DNA of 64,000 nucleotides from Anaerolineaceae bacterium (GTDB taxonomy: Bacteria > Chloroflexota > Anaerolineae > Anaerolineales > Anaerolineaceae), in NCBI GenBank assembly GCA_016841525.1, contig JAENYZ010000002.1:268078-332077 (forward strand), in the 5' to 3' direction. Under the pieces are notes generated by a model, which was not told where the DNA came from, searched no databases, and was given only the letters and a program-made list of their open reading frames with translations. The position numbers and the translations under genes are program-made. Shown in pieces: positions 1 to 9,149 of this stretch (position 1 is its first letter; each line of letters opens with the position of its first letter).

Positions 1-859
1 TGATGGATAATGTGAAGACCGGGATGGGTTCTGCAGTGTACACATCGGATTCCTGGTCCATCTCAACAGCCTGGTTGTAAATATCAAAGATGCCTTTATA
101 GCCAACCGGTCTTGCAACAGCCGGGTCTACATTGCCGCTGATTAAACGACCCGGCAGCAGAATAGTTTCTCGGATAATGTAACCGGTGGTTTCGAAGGCG
201 TAGCCAATGGATTGGAACAAAGGTGTTGGCTCGAGGGGATTGCTTAATCCCACGCCCATTGCCCCTTCGCCCTGCGGCGGGTTCTCCCTCGGTGTGATAC
301 GGATATCCTGGGTTGTGCCGTCCCTGTTGATTGTCAGTACGATTTCGTTGCCAACATTGTTATTGACGGTTTCAATCAATTGTTCAATATTTTCGATATT
401 CTCCCCGTCGACAGCCAGGATGATATCACCGGGAAGCATGCCGACTTGCATGGCAGGGGAGTCGGGTGCAATTTGGGTGACCATGGCTTCATTGGAGACA
501 GGCGTGCCCATTGCGCCGTAAACGATGACCAGCACAATGATGCCTATGATGAAGTTCATCACGGGTCCCGAAAGGGCAATTACCAGGCGTTTCCATGCGG
601 GCGCAGCAGCCATGCCGCCTTCAACGGTTTCATCCGCTTCCCCTTTGGGACGGACAAAGCCGCCAAAGGGAATCCAGTTAATAGTGATTTCTGTGCCCTT
701 CCATTCGCCAATTTTTGCCAGGCGCGGTGGGTAGCCGAAACCAAATTCTTCAATCGGGACGCCAACTGCCCGGGCAGCAATAAAGTGACCCAGTTCGTGG
801 AAAAATACCAGTAAACCGATCACAAAAACTACCTGTAATAGTACTAAGAGAAAGCTCAT
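1..859 (-). CDS. rseP: RseP-like M50 site-2 zinc metalloprotease, C-terminus cut by window edge
   Basis: This is a membrane-embedded regulated-intramembrane-proteolysis protease. The ATG at 859 is preceded by a GAGGTAA ribosome binding site, and the frame stays open to base 1, so about 286 residues are visible. The first membrane segment carries the zinc motif HELGH at residues 21-25. It is followed by the FGFGYPPRL and INWIPFGGFV blocks typical of the family, and a second hydrophobic segment begins GPVMNFIIG. A PDZ domain spans roughly residues 115-200 (APDSPAMQVGMLPGDIILAVDG). The second metal motif (NxxPxPxLDGG) would lie just beyond the left edge, because the visible frame ends PVFTLSI. 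Family membership is clear. The substrate, usually an anti-sigma factor, cannot be told from here. Confidence 0.93.
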   Translation of the reverse strand, partial: MSFLLVLLQVVFVIGLLVFFHELGHFIAARAVGVPIEEFGFGYPPRLAKIGEWKGTEITINWIPFGGFVRPKGEADETVEGGMAAAPAWKRLVIALSGPVMNFIIGIIVLVIVYGAMGTPVSNEAMVTQIAPDSPAMQVGMLPGDIILAVDGENIENIEQLIETVNNNVGNEIVLTINRDGTTQDIRITPRENPPQGEGAMGVGLSNPLEPTPLFQSIGYAFETTGYIIRETILLPGRLISGNVDPAVARPVGYKGIFDIYNQAVEMDQESDVYTAEPIPVFTLSI

Positions 860-1068
860 TGAATTACCTCGTTAAATTCATGTGTCTGACGACACTTTTA
901 TTATTATCTTTATTTTGATTAATTATACCTGTCAGGCAAAGGCCTGGTGTTTTTGTCTGGATTCATATTGACAGCAAAGACGCGCTTGTCCAAGCAAGTG
1001 TTAATATAACTTTATTCTATTTTGACTTCATTCTGTTGGATTTGTATAAGCGTTTTTGAATTTTTTGG
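860..1068. other. Intergenic gap between rseP and mvaD
   Basis: About 209 AT-rich bases separate the stop of the decarboxylase from the start of the protease gene on the same strand. Apart from the protease ribosome binding site I see no ORF, RNA gene or strong hairpin. A promoter for the protease probably lies here. Confidence 0.4.
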
Positions 1069-2070
1069 TTAATTTGGGGAGGTCCCGCTGTCTTCATTGG
1101 GGACCAGTTTTGCAGGTCCGCCGGGTTTTCCGTGAAGCACATTGATCACGCCAGGAAAGGCGCTTACACGTTCAATGAGGGCATCAAAGGTATTTGGAAT
1201 GCAGATCAGGTGAACGTTGGGGCCGGCATCCAGGGTGTAGGTGACTTCAAGGCCTTCTGACTGCCATTCTTTAACGGCTTTCATCAATGCCAGGGAACCA
1301 GGCTGCCAGTAAAACAGGGGTGGTTTGGAGGTCATCATGACGGCGTGCATCATGTTGCTATCCAGTTCGGTGATGGCTGACAGGGCAGCGAAATCTTTAT
1401 TCAATATTGCTGAACGGCAAATCTCAAGCCGGCGTGTTGAGTCCTGCAGGCGTGCTGCCTGGAACGGGCTGGTGTCCGCTAAAAGCATGCCTGCTTGGGA
1501 GCCTACGGGTTTATGGTCTTCGCTGAAGATGGCGATGCAGTCGACCAGGTGCCAGTGGTCAGCCGGGGCAATCGACTTCGCATAGCTTTCGCCTGTGTCA
1601 GGGTCGGTGTGCCATTCCACGAAACCGCTTGGTATGGATCGGCTGGCGGAACCGGAGCCAAAACGGGCTAAAGCGGAGAGTTCTTCGCTGCTCAGGTCCA
1701 GACCCAGGGCTGCGGTGCCTGCCAGAGCGAGGGCGGCAAAACCAGACGCCGAAGAAGCCACTCCTGCACCGGTTGGGAAGTTGTTTTCGCTGGTGATATA
1801 CGCGAAAAGATGAATATCCGCAAGCTGGCGCATGCGATCCATAAACTTCTGGACGCGGGATAGGCTTTTGCCTGTGATTTCATCTCCATTAAGGGACAGC
1901 TGGTCTTCCTGTAAGGAAGTGTCGAATTCAACACTTGTGCGCGTGGTCAGCCCATCAATATTCATGGAGATCGAATCGTTGGCAGGCAGGCGATTTTCCT
2001 CGTCTCTCAAACCCCAGTATTTAATGAAGGCAATGTTTGGGTGTGCGATGGCGGATGCTTTATGGATCAT
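1069..2070 (-). CDS. mvaD: Mevalonate-pathway decarboxylase (diphosphomevalonate or phosphomevalonate decarboxylase)
   Basis: This is a GHMP-superfamily ATP-dependent decarboxylase of isoprenoid synthesis, 333 residues long. The N-terminus has AHPNIAFIKYWG and the substrate-binding LPANDSISMNI block. The phosphate loop is FPTGAGVASSASGFAALA. The catalytic Asp sits in TLDAGPNVHLI near residue 277. In bacteria the usual reaction is diphosphomevalonate to isopentenyl diphosphate. In Roseiflexus, another Chloroflexota member, a homologue is known to act on mevalonate 5-phosphate and feed isopentenyl phosphate kinase, so the exact substrate is open. The start is the ATG at 2070. No other mevalonate gene is in the window. 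An RseP-like gene lies downstream on the same strand. Confidence 0.9.
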   Translation of the reverse strand: MIHKASAIAHPNIAFIKYWGLRDEENRLPANDSISMNIDGLTTRTSVEFDTSLQEDQLSLNGDEITGKSLSRVQKFMDRMRQLADIHLFAYITSENNFPTGAGVASSASGFAALALAGTAALGLDLSSEELSALARFGSGSASRSIPSGFVEWHTDPDTGESYAKSIAPADHWHLVDCIAIFSEDHKPVGSQAGMLLADTSPFQAARLQDSTRRLEICRSAILNKDFAALSAITELDSNMMHAVMMTSKPPLFYWQPGSLALMKAVKEWQSEGLEVTYTLDAGPNVHLICIPNTFDALIERVSAFPGVINVLHGKPGGPAKLVPNEDSGTSPN

Positions 2071-2115
2071 GATGACAGAATACCATAAGATTGGTGATTA
2101 GTGAATGGGACATAT

Positions 2116-2143
2116 GTATTAGGTACTGGGTATTAGGTATTAG
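2116..2143. repeat. Short degenerate direct repeat (GTATTAGGT units)
   Basis: Three imperfect tandem units of GTATTAGGT / GTACTGGGT lie just upstream of mvaD. This looks like the short intergenic filler repeat scattered through many bacterial genomes. No function can be read from it. Confidence 0.5.
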
Positions 2144-2192
2144 TGACCCGTCCTGATGTGCGTTTGCAGGATAAACTGAGCATTTGCGTTGG

Positions 2193-3347
2193 TTATGATG
2201 CCCCTTCCCATCCCTGTGCTTTGGCAATGCGTGCATTCAGCGGTGGGTGGTTGAAGAAGAGGAAGACCACCCAGGGCTCGGGGTCGACGTCGCCTAGGTT
2301 CTGGTTGGCAAGTCGGATGAAGGCTGAGGCGAAAGCCTTGGGTTTGCCTGTGGATTGGAGCGCGTAGTCATCTGCCATGCCCTCCCGCCAGCGCGAGAAG
2401 GCGTTGTCGATGGGCATCATGATCAGCTCATAAAGCGAAAGCAAAATCATCAACGCGGGGAGCCCGGCAGGATCCGCGACGCCCGTCAGCCCAAATGCGT
2501 TGATCGCCCAGTTCATGGCGAGGGAAACCAGGTAGAAGCCCAGTGCGGTCAACAGGGTTCCAAAACCGATCAGCCAGGGGATGTCCTTGTGGACGTGGTG
2601 CCCCAGTTCGTGTGCCAGCACGGTTTCGATCTCATCAGCCGAGAATTCTTCAATCATCGTATCGCCAAGAACGATTCGGCGGGTATTTCCAATCCCTGTC
2701 AGAAAGGCGTTGGCTTGTTTAGATTGCTTTGACATATCCATTTTGTAAACCCCTTTAACCCTTGCGCCCGCATTTTCTGCCAGCTTAATCAGGCGTTCTT
2801 CCAGGTCGGCATGTTCTTCGCCGAGGGGGGTGAATTTATTAAAGATGGGCATGATCAGGACGGGTGACAGGTTGGTCAATATCACGGTAAACAGAAGCAT
2901 CGCGCCAGTCATCCACAGCCACCATACATCCCCGGTAGCCCTGAGCAGGAGATAGACCACCTCGATCAGGATCAAGCCCATCACAGCGCCAATCGCCATG
3001 CTCTTAATCAAATCCGTGATCCAATCCTTCAAAGCCTGGTTGGAAAGGTCAAACTGATGGGGGAGCAAAAAGCCGGCGTAATAGCTGAGGGGCAGGTTGA
3101 GAAGAAAATAAATGCCACCAAAAACTGCTGCAAAGGCAGGCACCAGAAGCCAGTCGCTGTTGATAAATCCGCTCAGCCAGGCGCGCAGCCCGACAGACCA
3201 ACCCGTTGTCAACCAAAGGAGGGCATAAACCAGGCTGATGCCCTGGTCCACCAGCCACAGTCGTCGTTTGATACGGGCGTACTGCTTGGCTTGTTTTTGG
3301 CGGTCGGCGTCAATATTCGGCATTGTTTGAATCTTTTCCTGGCTCAT
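2193..3347 (-). CDS. M48 family (Ste24/CAAX-type) integral membrane metalloprotease
   Basis: This 384-residue protein has about six hydrophobic segments. The zinc motif HELGHH (near residue 244) sits in VLAHELGHHVHKDIPW, and the downstream ligand motif is EGMADDYAL. The substrate-side signature FNKFTPL and the conserved SKQSKQANAF and NTRRIVLGDT blocks place it with Ste24-type M48 peptidases rather than the shorter HtpX. In eukaryotes Ste24 trims prenylated proteins. In bacteria the family is linked to membrane protein quality control. The ATG at 3347 begins a soluble N-terminal stretch of about 25 residues before the first helix. It is followed on the same strand by mvaD, with a gap of about 120 bases. 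Confidence 0.93.
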   Translation of the reverse strand: MSQEKIQTMPNIDADRQKQAKQYARIKRRLWLVDQGISLVYALLWLTTGWSVGLRAWLSGFINSDWLLVPAFAAVFGGIYFLLNLPLSYYAGFLLPHQFDLSNQALKDWITDLIKSMAIGAVMGLILIEVVYLLLRATGDVWWLWMTGAMLLFTVILTNLSPVLIMPIFNKFTPLGEEHADLEERLIKLAENAGARVKGVYKMDMSKQSKQANAFLTGIGNTRRIVLGDTMIEEFSADEIETVLAHELGHHVHKDIPWLIGFGTLLTALGFYLVSLAMNWAINAFGLTGVADPAGLPALMILLSLYELIMMPIDNAFSRWREGMADDYALQSTGKPKAFASAFIRLANQNLGDVDPEPWVVFLFFNHPPLNARIAKAQGWEGAS

Positions 3348-3513
3348 GCTTTTTCTCTCTCATTATTTATTTTTGCATTTTGAATTATAGCAGGTAACCC
3401 ATCCGGATGAATGATTTGAATGGATTTTAGGCTGGCATGCTTCTTGCTGTGTTAAAGGTACTTAAATATTAGATGAGCAGCAAGCGTCATCATTATTGGT
3501 TTTGGAGCAAGTT

Positions 3514-5883
3514 ATGAAACACAAAAAAGCATTGGTTATCGGCTCAATCATCTTATTGATTGTTATTGTCACATTGTGGGCAAAGGATATCCTTCAATGG
3601 GAGAAAAATGATGCCAATTTTTCAGAACCGGTGGTTGACCCCGCTTTGGTATCAGCGGCAAAGCTTGCCGACTCTCTGGATTACCTGATTTATTTTGAGG
3701 AAAAGGCAGACCTGACGGGTGCTTTTGAGCTGCCCTGGGATGAGCGGGGCTGGTATGTCTATGATACCCTTGTGGCGCAGGCTGAAGAGTCACAGGCGAA
3801 GGTGCGAAAATTCCTTGATAAACGCGGTGTGACCTACCAGTCATTTTGGATCGATAATGTGATCGCTGTTGAAGATTCGAATGCCTTAACCTTTAACGGC
3901 TTGATGAAATTCATGGAAATCGAGTCCATTCAATCAATCCCGGTGATTTCCCTTGCAAACCCAATTGGCGGCGTGATTGATGAGGCGCCAGAGGCATTGG
4001 TTCAAGCGACCCCGAACCAGCTGCATATCAATGCAGATGATGCCTGGTCTGCTGGCTACAAGGGGCAGGGATTGGTTGTGGGCAGTATAGATACAGGTGT
4101 GCGTTACACCCATGAAGCGCTCAAGGACCAATACCGGGGATATTCGCAGGAGACATATTTTTCCCACGGCTTTCAATGGTGGGATGCGGTGAATGGTTCC
4201 ATTGCGCCCTATGATGACCATGGGCACGGGACACATACGACGGGTATCATGGTCGGTACAGATAGGTTTGGAAACATTCTCGGTGTGGCACCGGAAGCCC
4301 AGTGGATGGCTTGCAAAGCGATTGATAAGAATGGCAGCGGTTTGGGCTGGGATTTCCTGGAGTGCGGCCAGTTCATGCTTGCCCCCTGGGATCAGGACGG
4401 GCAAAATAACAACCCCAATTTGCGGCCGCATGTGGTCAATAATTCCTGGGGAAACTGCAGTCAGAGCTACACAGACTGGTTTGCGGGCACAATTGATGCC
4501 TGGCTTGCTGCTGGCATCTACCCAGTTTTCGCGAATGGCAACGCCAGCAACTGCGGCTATGAGATGCCGCCCGGTCTGGGCACGGTGGGCAGCCCAGCGC
4601 GTGCTTATAACGTGACCGCGGTTGGCGCCACGGGTGCCGATGACGGGCAATTAGCCAATTTCTCAACCTGGGGACCAACGGACAATCCTGACTCCCTGAA
4701 TGGCGAACCTTTTCCCTTGATCAAACCGCAGGTGGTAGCACCCGGGGTCAACATTCGGTCTTCGGTTAGCTCTGCTGATAATGACTATGCTTATTGGGGC
4801 GGCACATCCATGGCAGCACCGCATGTTTCTGGTTTGGTGGCATTGATGTGGCAAGCAGGAGACTGCCTGCTTGGTGATTATGCCCAGACTGAAAATCTGA
4901 TTGAGAAATCAGCCGTACCGATCCCGTATGAAACGGGCAGCGGTGATGAAGGACCGGGGAATGTGCCCAACCACGCAACTGGTTGGGGAGAGATTGATGT
5001 GATTGCTGCCGTAAAGGAAGCAGAAAACTTTTGCGGCGATAGCGATGAAATGATCCTCTTATCGGGCAGCGTCAGGGACGGCGGCGGTCATGGTTACCCG
5101 CTTTATGCCAGGGTCAGCCTGGTGTCTGACCATCACAAGCCTGTGACCTACACAGATCCATTTGACGGCAGCTATTCCCTGAAAGTTTATCGGGACGTCC
5201 TCTATGACCTGGAAGTCACTTCAGAAATCCCGGGCTATCAGCCGATCCAGGAAACCAGGCTGGTTTTCAGTGAACAGAACGCGATACGGGATTACTCAAT
5301 GCCGGTGGCGCTGAGCTGTGATGCGCCAGGTTACCAGCTTGATGAAGGGCTTTGTGAAATTCAAGGAGGCGGCGTTTTAGCCGGTTTCGTTGTGGATATT
5401 AGAACCGGTTTGCCAGCGGATGATGCTTCGATTTCGAGGGATGGTTATTTTGTCGAGTCACAAAGGACACCTGAAGACCCGATTCTCCCGGATGGCTTTT
5501 ACTGGGCATTTCAACCCACAACACAGGACCAGGAAAGCATCACGATTCTTGCGGCTAAGGATTTCTATCAAAGTCAGGAAGTGAATGTTCTGATAAGTCG
5601 GGACAACATCACTCAAAAAGATTTTGCATTACGACATTATCAAGACATCCTCAAGGCAACCCTTTCAATGCTTTGGGAAAAGATTGTAGATTTTTCAGAT
5701 ATAGCCTGGGATAGAATTGCTGCATTTGGGATGATGATCTGGGATCACATTGCACAATTCTTTGTTCAGATTTGGGAAAAAATCGCCGCCTTCTTTGCAA
5801 ACATTTGGCAAAGTATTGTCGCATTCTTCAACAGGTTGTCGGAAATTCTCACAGCTTGGTTTATCCGCACCTTTAAGCCTTGA
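3514..5883 (+). CDS. Subtilisin-like S8 serine protease with N-terminal anchor and C-terminal 11-residue repeats
   Basis: This secreted or membrane-anchored endopeptidase has 789 residues from the ATG at 3514, which has GGAG six bases upstream. A TTG at 3496 is in frame but has no ribosome site. Residues 5-24 form a signal anchor. The catalytic triad is visible: Asp about 193 (GSIDTGVRYTHE), His about 238 (DDHGHGTHTTG) and Ser about 432 (GGTSMAAPHVSG), with the oxyanion Asn in FANGNAS. Residues about 160-500 are the peptidase domain. Carboxypeptidase-regulatory-like beta domains follow (SGSVRDGGGHGYPLYARV and LAGFVVDIRTGLPADD). The last 75 residues contain five tandem 11-residue units of the form (L/A/I)W(E/D/Q)xI(A/V)xF. 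It appears to be a single-gene unit. Confidence 0.95.
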   Translation: MKHKKALVIGSIILLIVIVTLWAKDILQWEKNDANFSEPVVDPALVSAAKLADSLDYLIYFEEKADLTGAFELPWDERGWYVYDTLVAQAEESQAKVRKFLDKRGVTYQSFWIDNVIAVEDSNALTFNGLMKFMEIESIQSIPVISLANPIGGVIDEAPEALVQATPNQLHINADDAWSAGYKGQGLVVGSIDTGVRYTHEALKDQYRGYSQETYFSHGFQWWDAVNGSIAPYDDHGHGTHTTGIMVGTDRFGNILGVAPEAQWMACKAIDKNGSGLGWDFLECGQFMLAPWDQDGQNNNPNLRPHVVNNSWGNCSQSYTDWFAGTIDAWLAAGIYPVFANGNASNCGYEMPPGLGTVGSPARAYNVTAVGATGADDGQLANFSTWGPTDNPDSLNGEPFPLIKPQVVAPGVNIRSSVSSADNDYAYWGGTSMAAPHVSGLVALMWQAGDCLLGDYAQTENLIEKSAVPIPYETGSGDEGPGNVPNHATGWGEIDVIAAVKEAENFCGDSDEMILLSGSVRDGGGHGYPLYARVSLVSDHHKPVTYTDPFDGSYSLKVYRDVLYDLEVTSEIPGYQPIQETRLVFSEQNAIRDYSMPVALSCDAPGYQLDEGLCEIQGGGVLAGFVVDIRTGLPADDASISRDGYFVESQRTPEDPILPDGFYWAFQPTTQDQESITILAAKDFYQSQEVNVLISRDNITQKDFALRHYQDILKATLSMLWEKIVDFSDIAWDRIAAFGMMIWDHIAQFFVQIWEKIAAFFANIWQSIVAFFNRLSEILTAWFIRTFKP
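5671..5835 (+). repeat. Five tandem 33-base units encoding 11-residue amphipathic repeats
   Basis: The end of the S8 protease encodes LWEKIVDFSDI, AWDRIAAFGMM, IWDHIAQFFVQ, IWEKIAAFFAN and IWQSIVAFFNR without gaps. Trp is fixed at position 2, Ile at 5 and Phe at 8. An 11-residue period fits a continuous amphipathic helix with an aromatic face. Confidence 0.85.
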
Positions 5884-5986
5884 GAAAATCAGCCTTGTGC
5901 TTGTGAATTTGTTTTAATCTTGCCATATGGACAAATGCCAGGGTGATCGGGGTGTGGGCGAGGGAAATTATCAATAAGGACTGAGT

Positions 5987-5992
5987 ATAATC
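5987..5992 (+). promoter_or_regulatory. Candidate -10 box (TATAAT) for a leaderless transcript
   Basis: A perfect TATAAT ends eight bases before the ATG at 6001, which has no Shine-Dalgarno sequence. No good -35 box is seen at the usual distance. Confidence 0.4.
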
Positions 5993-6000
5993 AGGTCATC

Positions 6001-6408
6001 ATGCAGACTGCACTCTATGATGTGGTGACCCTTTATGATTGTATGCAAGACCCGGCGACGATGGCATGGCTGGTTCATCTTGACCTGCCCCTGCCCAATA
6101 CCGCGCCGCCCGGCCGAAACCCTGCACCCCTGGAAATTGCCTGGGTGCTGGATAACATGAAAAACACTCGGGTTTCATACCGGGTTTATAACAATGCCTG
6201 GGAAGCGGCGATCCTATCTCGTTTGGATGTTTCATGGGCAAGTTTGGCTGTTAAAAATTTTTCAGGTGAGCTTGAAGAAGGGCATGCCTTTTGTTTTCCT
6301 GCCGGTTGGGATGAAATGATCTTGCAGGTGACATCGCAGCTGGCGAAGCTTTGCGGACCGCTGGTCTTGCTGCCGGATTCGGGGGATAAGCCGCAGGTGG
6401 TTTATTGA
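6001..6408 (+). CDS. Hypothetical protein, 135 aa
   Basis: I do not recognise this protein. It is soluble by eye, with no signal peptide or membrane segment, and is rich in Trp and Pro in its first half (LPLPNTAPPGRNPAPLEIAW). It lies between the S8 protease and a convergent UvrA-like gene. There is no ribosome binding site at the ATG, but a TATAAT box just upstream suggests a leaderless mRNA. Codon use resembles that of its neighbours, and no overlapping frame is more convincing, so I take it as probably real. Confidence 0.6.
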   Translation: MQTALYDVVTLYDCMQDPATMAWLVHLDLPLPNTAPPGRNPAPLEIAWVLDNMKNTRVSYRVYNNAWEAAILSRLDVSWASLAVKNFSGELEEGHAFCFPAGWDEMILQVTSQLAKLCGPLVLLPDSGDKPQVVY

Positions 6409-6450
6409 GCCTTCAGAAAGACCAATCTTCAAAATGAAATTGGAAGTGTT

Positions 6451-8685
6451 TTAGCTGATATCGAGCTGTGCTCGCAGATGATCTGTGGTGTGTGAGTTTT
6501 TAGCGTTAAGCATTTCACGGGGTGTACCCTCAAAGATAATCTTCCCACCTTTTGTGCCGCCTTCAGGGCCCAGGTCAATCACCCAATCGGCATTTTTGAC
6601 GATTTCCAGGTTGTGTTCAATGACGATCACGGTGTTTCCTTCATCCACAAGTTGATTTAACATTAATAGGATTTTCTCTAAATCTGCCATGTGCAGGCTG
6701 ACGGTAGGCTCATCAAGAATGAATATGCTGCCCGATTTTTGGAGCACCGCTGTTAACTTGATGCGCTGGCATTCACCGCCTGAATACGTGCTCAGGGTTT
6801 GACCGAGGGTCAGATAGCCCAGGCCGACATCTTCCAGGGATTTGAGCTGCTTGATCAGGCTGGTTCCCTCGAAAAATGATAAAGCCTCCAGGACTGTCAT
6901 CTCCAGGACATCGCTGATGGATTTTCCCCGCCATGTATAATCAAGCACCGCTTGTTTGAAGCGTTTTCCCTTGCAGCTTTCACACCTTGATTTCACAGGG
7001 TCCATGAAGGGGAGTGATATCTCAATTGTCCCCGAGCCATTACATGTAGGGCAGGCACCTTTGGAATTGAAACTGAAAAGGGACCGGTTCACCTTATAGG
7101 CATTTGCAAAAAGATCACGAATCTCATCCATCATCCCAGCGTAAGTTGCTGTAATTGATCGTGAGGAGCCTTGGATTGGGGACTGGTCGAAATAGATGGC
7201 TTGTGGGTAATCTTCTAAAAACGTTTCCATCAAGCTGCTCTTACCAGCACCTGCTACACCGGTGATTACGGTCAGGACCCCCTCAGGGATGTCAACGGTG
7301 ACATTTTTTAGATTGTGTTTTGTGGCATTATGGACGGTGAATTTTCCAGCGGCTTGTCTAAATGAACGCTTGATACTATTTTTACGATTCAAATACTGTC
7401 CTGTCAGGGTTTGTGACTTTAACAAACCCTCCAGAGTCCCCTGGTAAACGATTTCACCGCCGTCTTTCCCTGCTCCCGGTCCTAAATCGACGATGTGATC
7501 GGCAATGGCAATCACATCGGGGTCGTGTTCCACAACCAGCACGGTATTTCCAACATCTCTGAATGCCTGCAGCATCTTGTTCAATCCCTGGACATCATGC
7601 GGGTGCAGACCGATGGTGGGCTCATCAAAGATATAAGTGAGATCTGTCAGGCTGCTGCCAAGATGCTGAATCATTTTGATGCGCTGGGCTTCACCCGCAG
7701 AAAGGGTCATGGTTGGACGATCAAGCGTCAGGTAGCCCAAGCCCAGGGTGACCAGGTGTGACAAAGCATCAGTGATTGAGGAAATGATGGGCGCAGCCTT
7801 TGGACTTTCAATGGCAGATAAAAACGCAAGGAGCGGTTTAGTTTCTAAGCTTGCCAGCTGGGCGATATTTTTCACGTTGATTTTGCTGCTCAATGCTTGT
7901 TGATTAAGGCGGGTCCCATGGCACAGCGGACAGATTCCCCGTGTTGTGGACTGTTCGATACCCAGTCGTGTTTCTTCACTTAAAGCTGTGATATCTTTCT
8001 TTAAATAACGGCGTGTGAATGTGTCTACCAGGCCAGCGTAATTGCGCAGAAAAATGTCCTGCTCGTCTTTCAATCGAGGGTGTTCTTTGTCACCGTGTAA
8101 TAACATATGCCATACTTCATCAGTGTAATCTGCTAATTTTTTGTCCCCATCAAAAAGGCCCAGTCTGGCATAGCGCTGCCATTGATAACTGAGGATTGAA
8201 AACCGGATTGCCTCCTGGTTGATTGATTTTTCTCGATCCAGGAGTTTCTCTAGGTCAAGATTTACTTTTTCACCTAGTCCGTCGCACTCAGGGCACATGC
8301 CCTCTGGTTCGTTAAATGAGAAGGCATTGGAAAAACCGATGTGCGGTTCACCGATGCGCGAAAACAAGAGGCGAAGCAATGAGAATATCTCGGTAATGGT
8401 CCCGATTGTTGATCGATTGTTCCCCCGAATTTGTTTCTGATTGATGATCACCGATGCAGTCAGGTTTTGCAGCGAATCGGCATCCGGCCTGCTGGCAGGC
8501 AGGTAGTTGGTGAAGGTCGCGTTGAGCTGTCTTTGCGCCTCTGCTGCGATTGTGTCAAAAACCAGAGAGGATTTCCCTGCCCCTGAGACGCCTGTGAAGA
8601 CCGTAATTTTACCTTTAGGTATTTCCAGGGAGATGTTTTTAAGGTTATTCTCCCTTGCGCCTGTTATCCTGATTGCGTTTTTCAT
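6451..8685 (-). CDS. Short UvrA-like ABC ATPase (UvrA paralogue, DrrC/UvrA3 type)
   Basis: This 744-residue protein has two ABC ATPase halves like UvrA, but canonical UvrA is about 940 residues. The Walker A motifs are [14 protein letters not shown] near the N-terminus and [14 protein letters not shown] past the middle. The signature motifs are [11 protein letters not shown] and [11 protein letters not shown], and the Walker B motifs are [12 protein letters not shown] and [12 protein letters not shown]. Zinc-type Cys pairs are [24 protein letters not shown] and CESCKGKR. The missing length corresponds to the UvrB-binding/insertion region, so it is probably not the repair UvrA. Members of this class are associated with self-resistance to DNA-binding drugs. 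I prefer the ATG at 8685 over the in-frame TTG at 8691. Confidence 0.9.
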   Translation of the reverse strand: MKNAIRITGARENNLKNISLEIPKGKITVFTGVSGAGKSSLVFDTIAAEAQRQLNATFTNYLPASRPDADSLQNLTASVIINQKQIRGNNRSTIGTITEIFSLLRLLFSRIGEPHIGFSNAFSFNEPEGMCPECDGLGEKVNLDLEKLLDREKSINQEAIRFSILSYQWQRYARLGLFDGDKKLADYTDEVWHMLLHGDKEHPRLKDEQDIFLRNYAGLVDTFTRRYLKKDITALSEETRLGIEQSTTRGICPLCHGTRLNQQALSSKINVKNIAQLASLETKPLLAFLSAIESPKAAPIISSITDALSHLVTLGLGYLTLDRPTMTLSAGEAQRIKMIQHLGSSLTDLTYIFDEPTIGLHPHDVQGLNKMLQAFRDVGNTVLVVEHDPDVIAIADHIVDLGPGAGKDGGEIVYQGTLEGLLKSQTLTGQYLNRKNSIKRSFRQAAGKFTVHNATKHNLKNVTVDIPEGVLTVITGVAGAGKSSLMETFLEDYPQAIYFDQSPIQGSSRSITATYAGMMDEIRDLFANAYKVNRSLFSFNSKGACPTCNGSGTIEISLPFMDPVKSRCESCKGKRFKQAVLDYTWRGKSISDVLEMTVLEALSFFEGTSLIKQLKSLEDVGLGYLTLGQTLSTYSGGECQRIKLTAVLQKSGSIFILDEPTVSLHMADLEKILLMLNQLVDEGNTVIVIEHNLEIVKNADWVIDLGPEGGTKGGKIIFEGTPREMLNAKNSHTTDHLRAQLDIS

Positions 8686-8850
8686 CGGCAAGGATCATCT
8701 TTCTGCTATCAATCTATTGTAACAAAAATGTTGGATGATTATTTAAATTTGGAGAAAACACAGCGGATTTGAGAGGGCGAAAATCTAAAGAAGGAATATA
8801 AGTTTTGTGGAATATGCCGGGTAGAAATAAATCCTTATGACTGTCATCAA

Positions 8851-8934
8851 CCTAACCCTAAATCCCTTCCCTGAAAGGAAGGGATTTTAAAAATCCCCTT
8901 CCCTTCAGGGAGGGGGCAGGGGGTAGGTATTTCT
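8851..8934. repeat. Nested palindromic intergenic repeat (REP/MITE-like)
   Basis: The core is a perfect 11-bp inverted repeat, AAATCCCTTCC (8860-8870) and GGAAGGGATTT (8877-8887), followed by a second C-rich then G-rich block. The outer ends CCTAACCCT and AGGGGGTAGG are imperfect inverted copies of each other. The design resembles the CCTAACCC-type interspersed repeats of many bacterial genomes. It encodes nothing visible. Confidence 0.6.
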
Positions 8935-8955
8935 TCGTCTTGATGAAACCAACTA

Positions 8956-9147
8956 TTAGAAAATCGCAATTAACAGGACAATTGGTAAGGCTAAGAATAA
9001 GCCTACAACCACCAGGATGGCAAGCGCTGCACCCAGGAGTCCAAAGACCAGGCCAAAGGCACCGCCGATCAAGCCCGTCACGAGGCCAAATAAGCCCTCA
9101 ATTAATCCAACGACCAATCCAAAAAAACCTTCAATTAAACCAAACAT
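8956..9147 (-). CDS. Small glycine-rich repeat membrane protein, 63 aa
   Basis: The protein is wholly hydrophobic apart from two Glu residues. Its first two thirds are an 11-residue repeat: FGLVVGLIEGL, FGLVTGLIGGA and FGLVFGLLGAA, preceded by a partial unit, MFGLIEGF. Gly recurs on one face as in a glycine zipper. The rest is a plain membrane helix ending LPIVLLIAIF. An AAAGGAG ribosome site lies eight bases before the ATG but within the 3' arm of a long hairpin. It is on the same strand as the photolyase gene upstream. I do not recognise the family. Membrane assembly or pore formation is possible but is inference. Confidence 0.75.
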   Translation of the reverse strand: MFGLIEGFFGLVVGLIEGLFGLVTGLIGGAFGLVFGLLGAALAILVVVGLFLALPIVLLIAIF

Positions 9148-9149
9148 TG

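Noticed and set aside
3934-4650. Long antisense frame (238 codons) within the S8 protease gene
   Set aside because: It runs opposite the catalytic domain, has no ribosome site and gives an implausible His/Cys/Arg-rich product, so it is a shadow frame.
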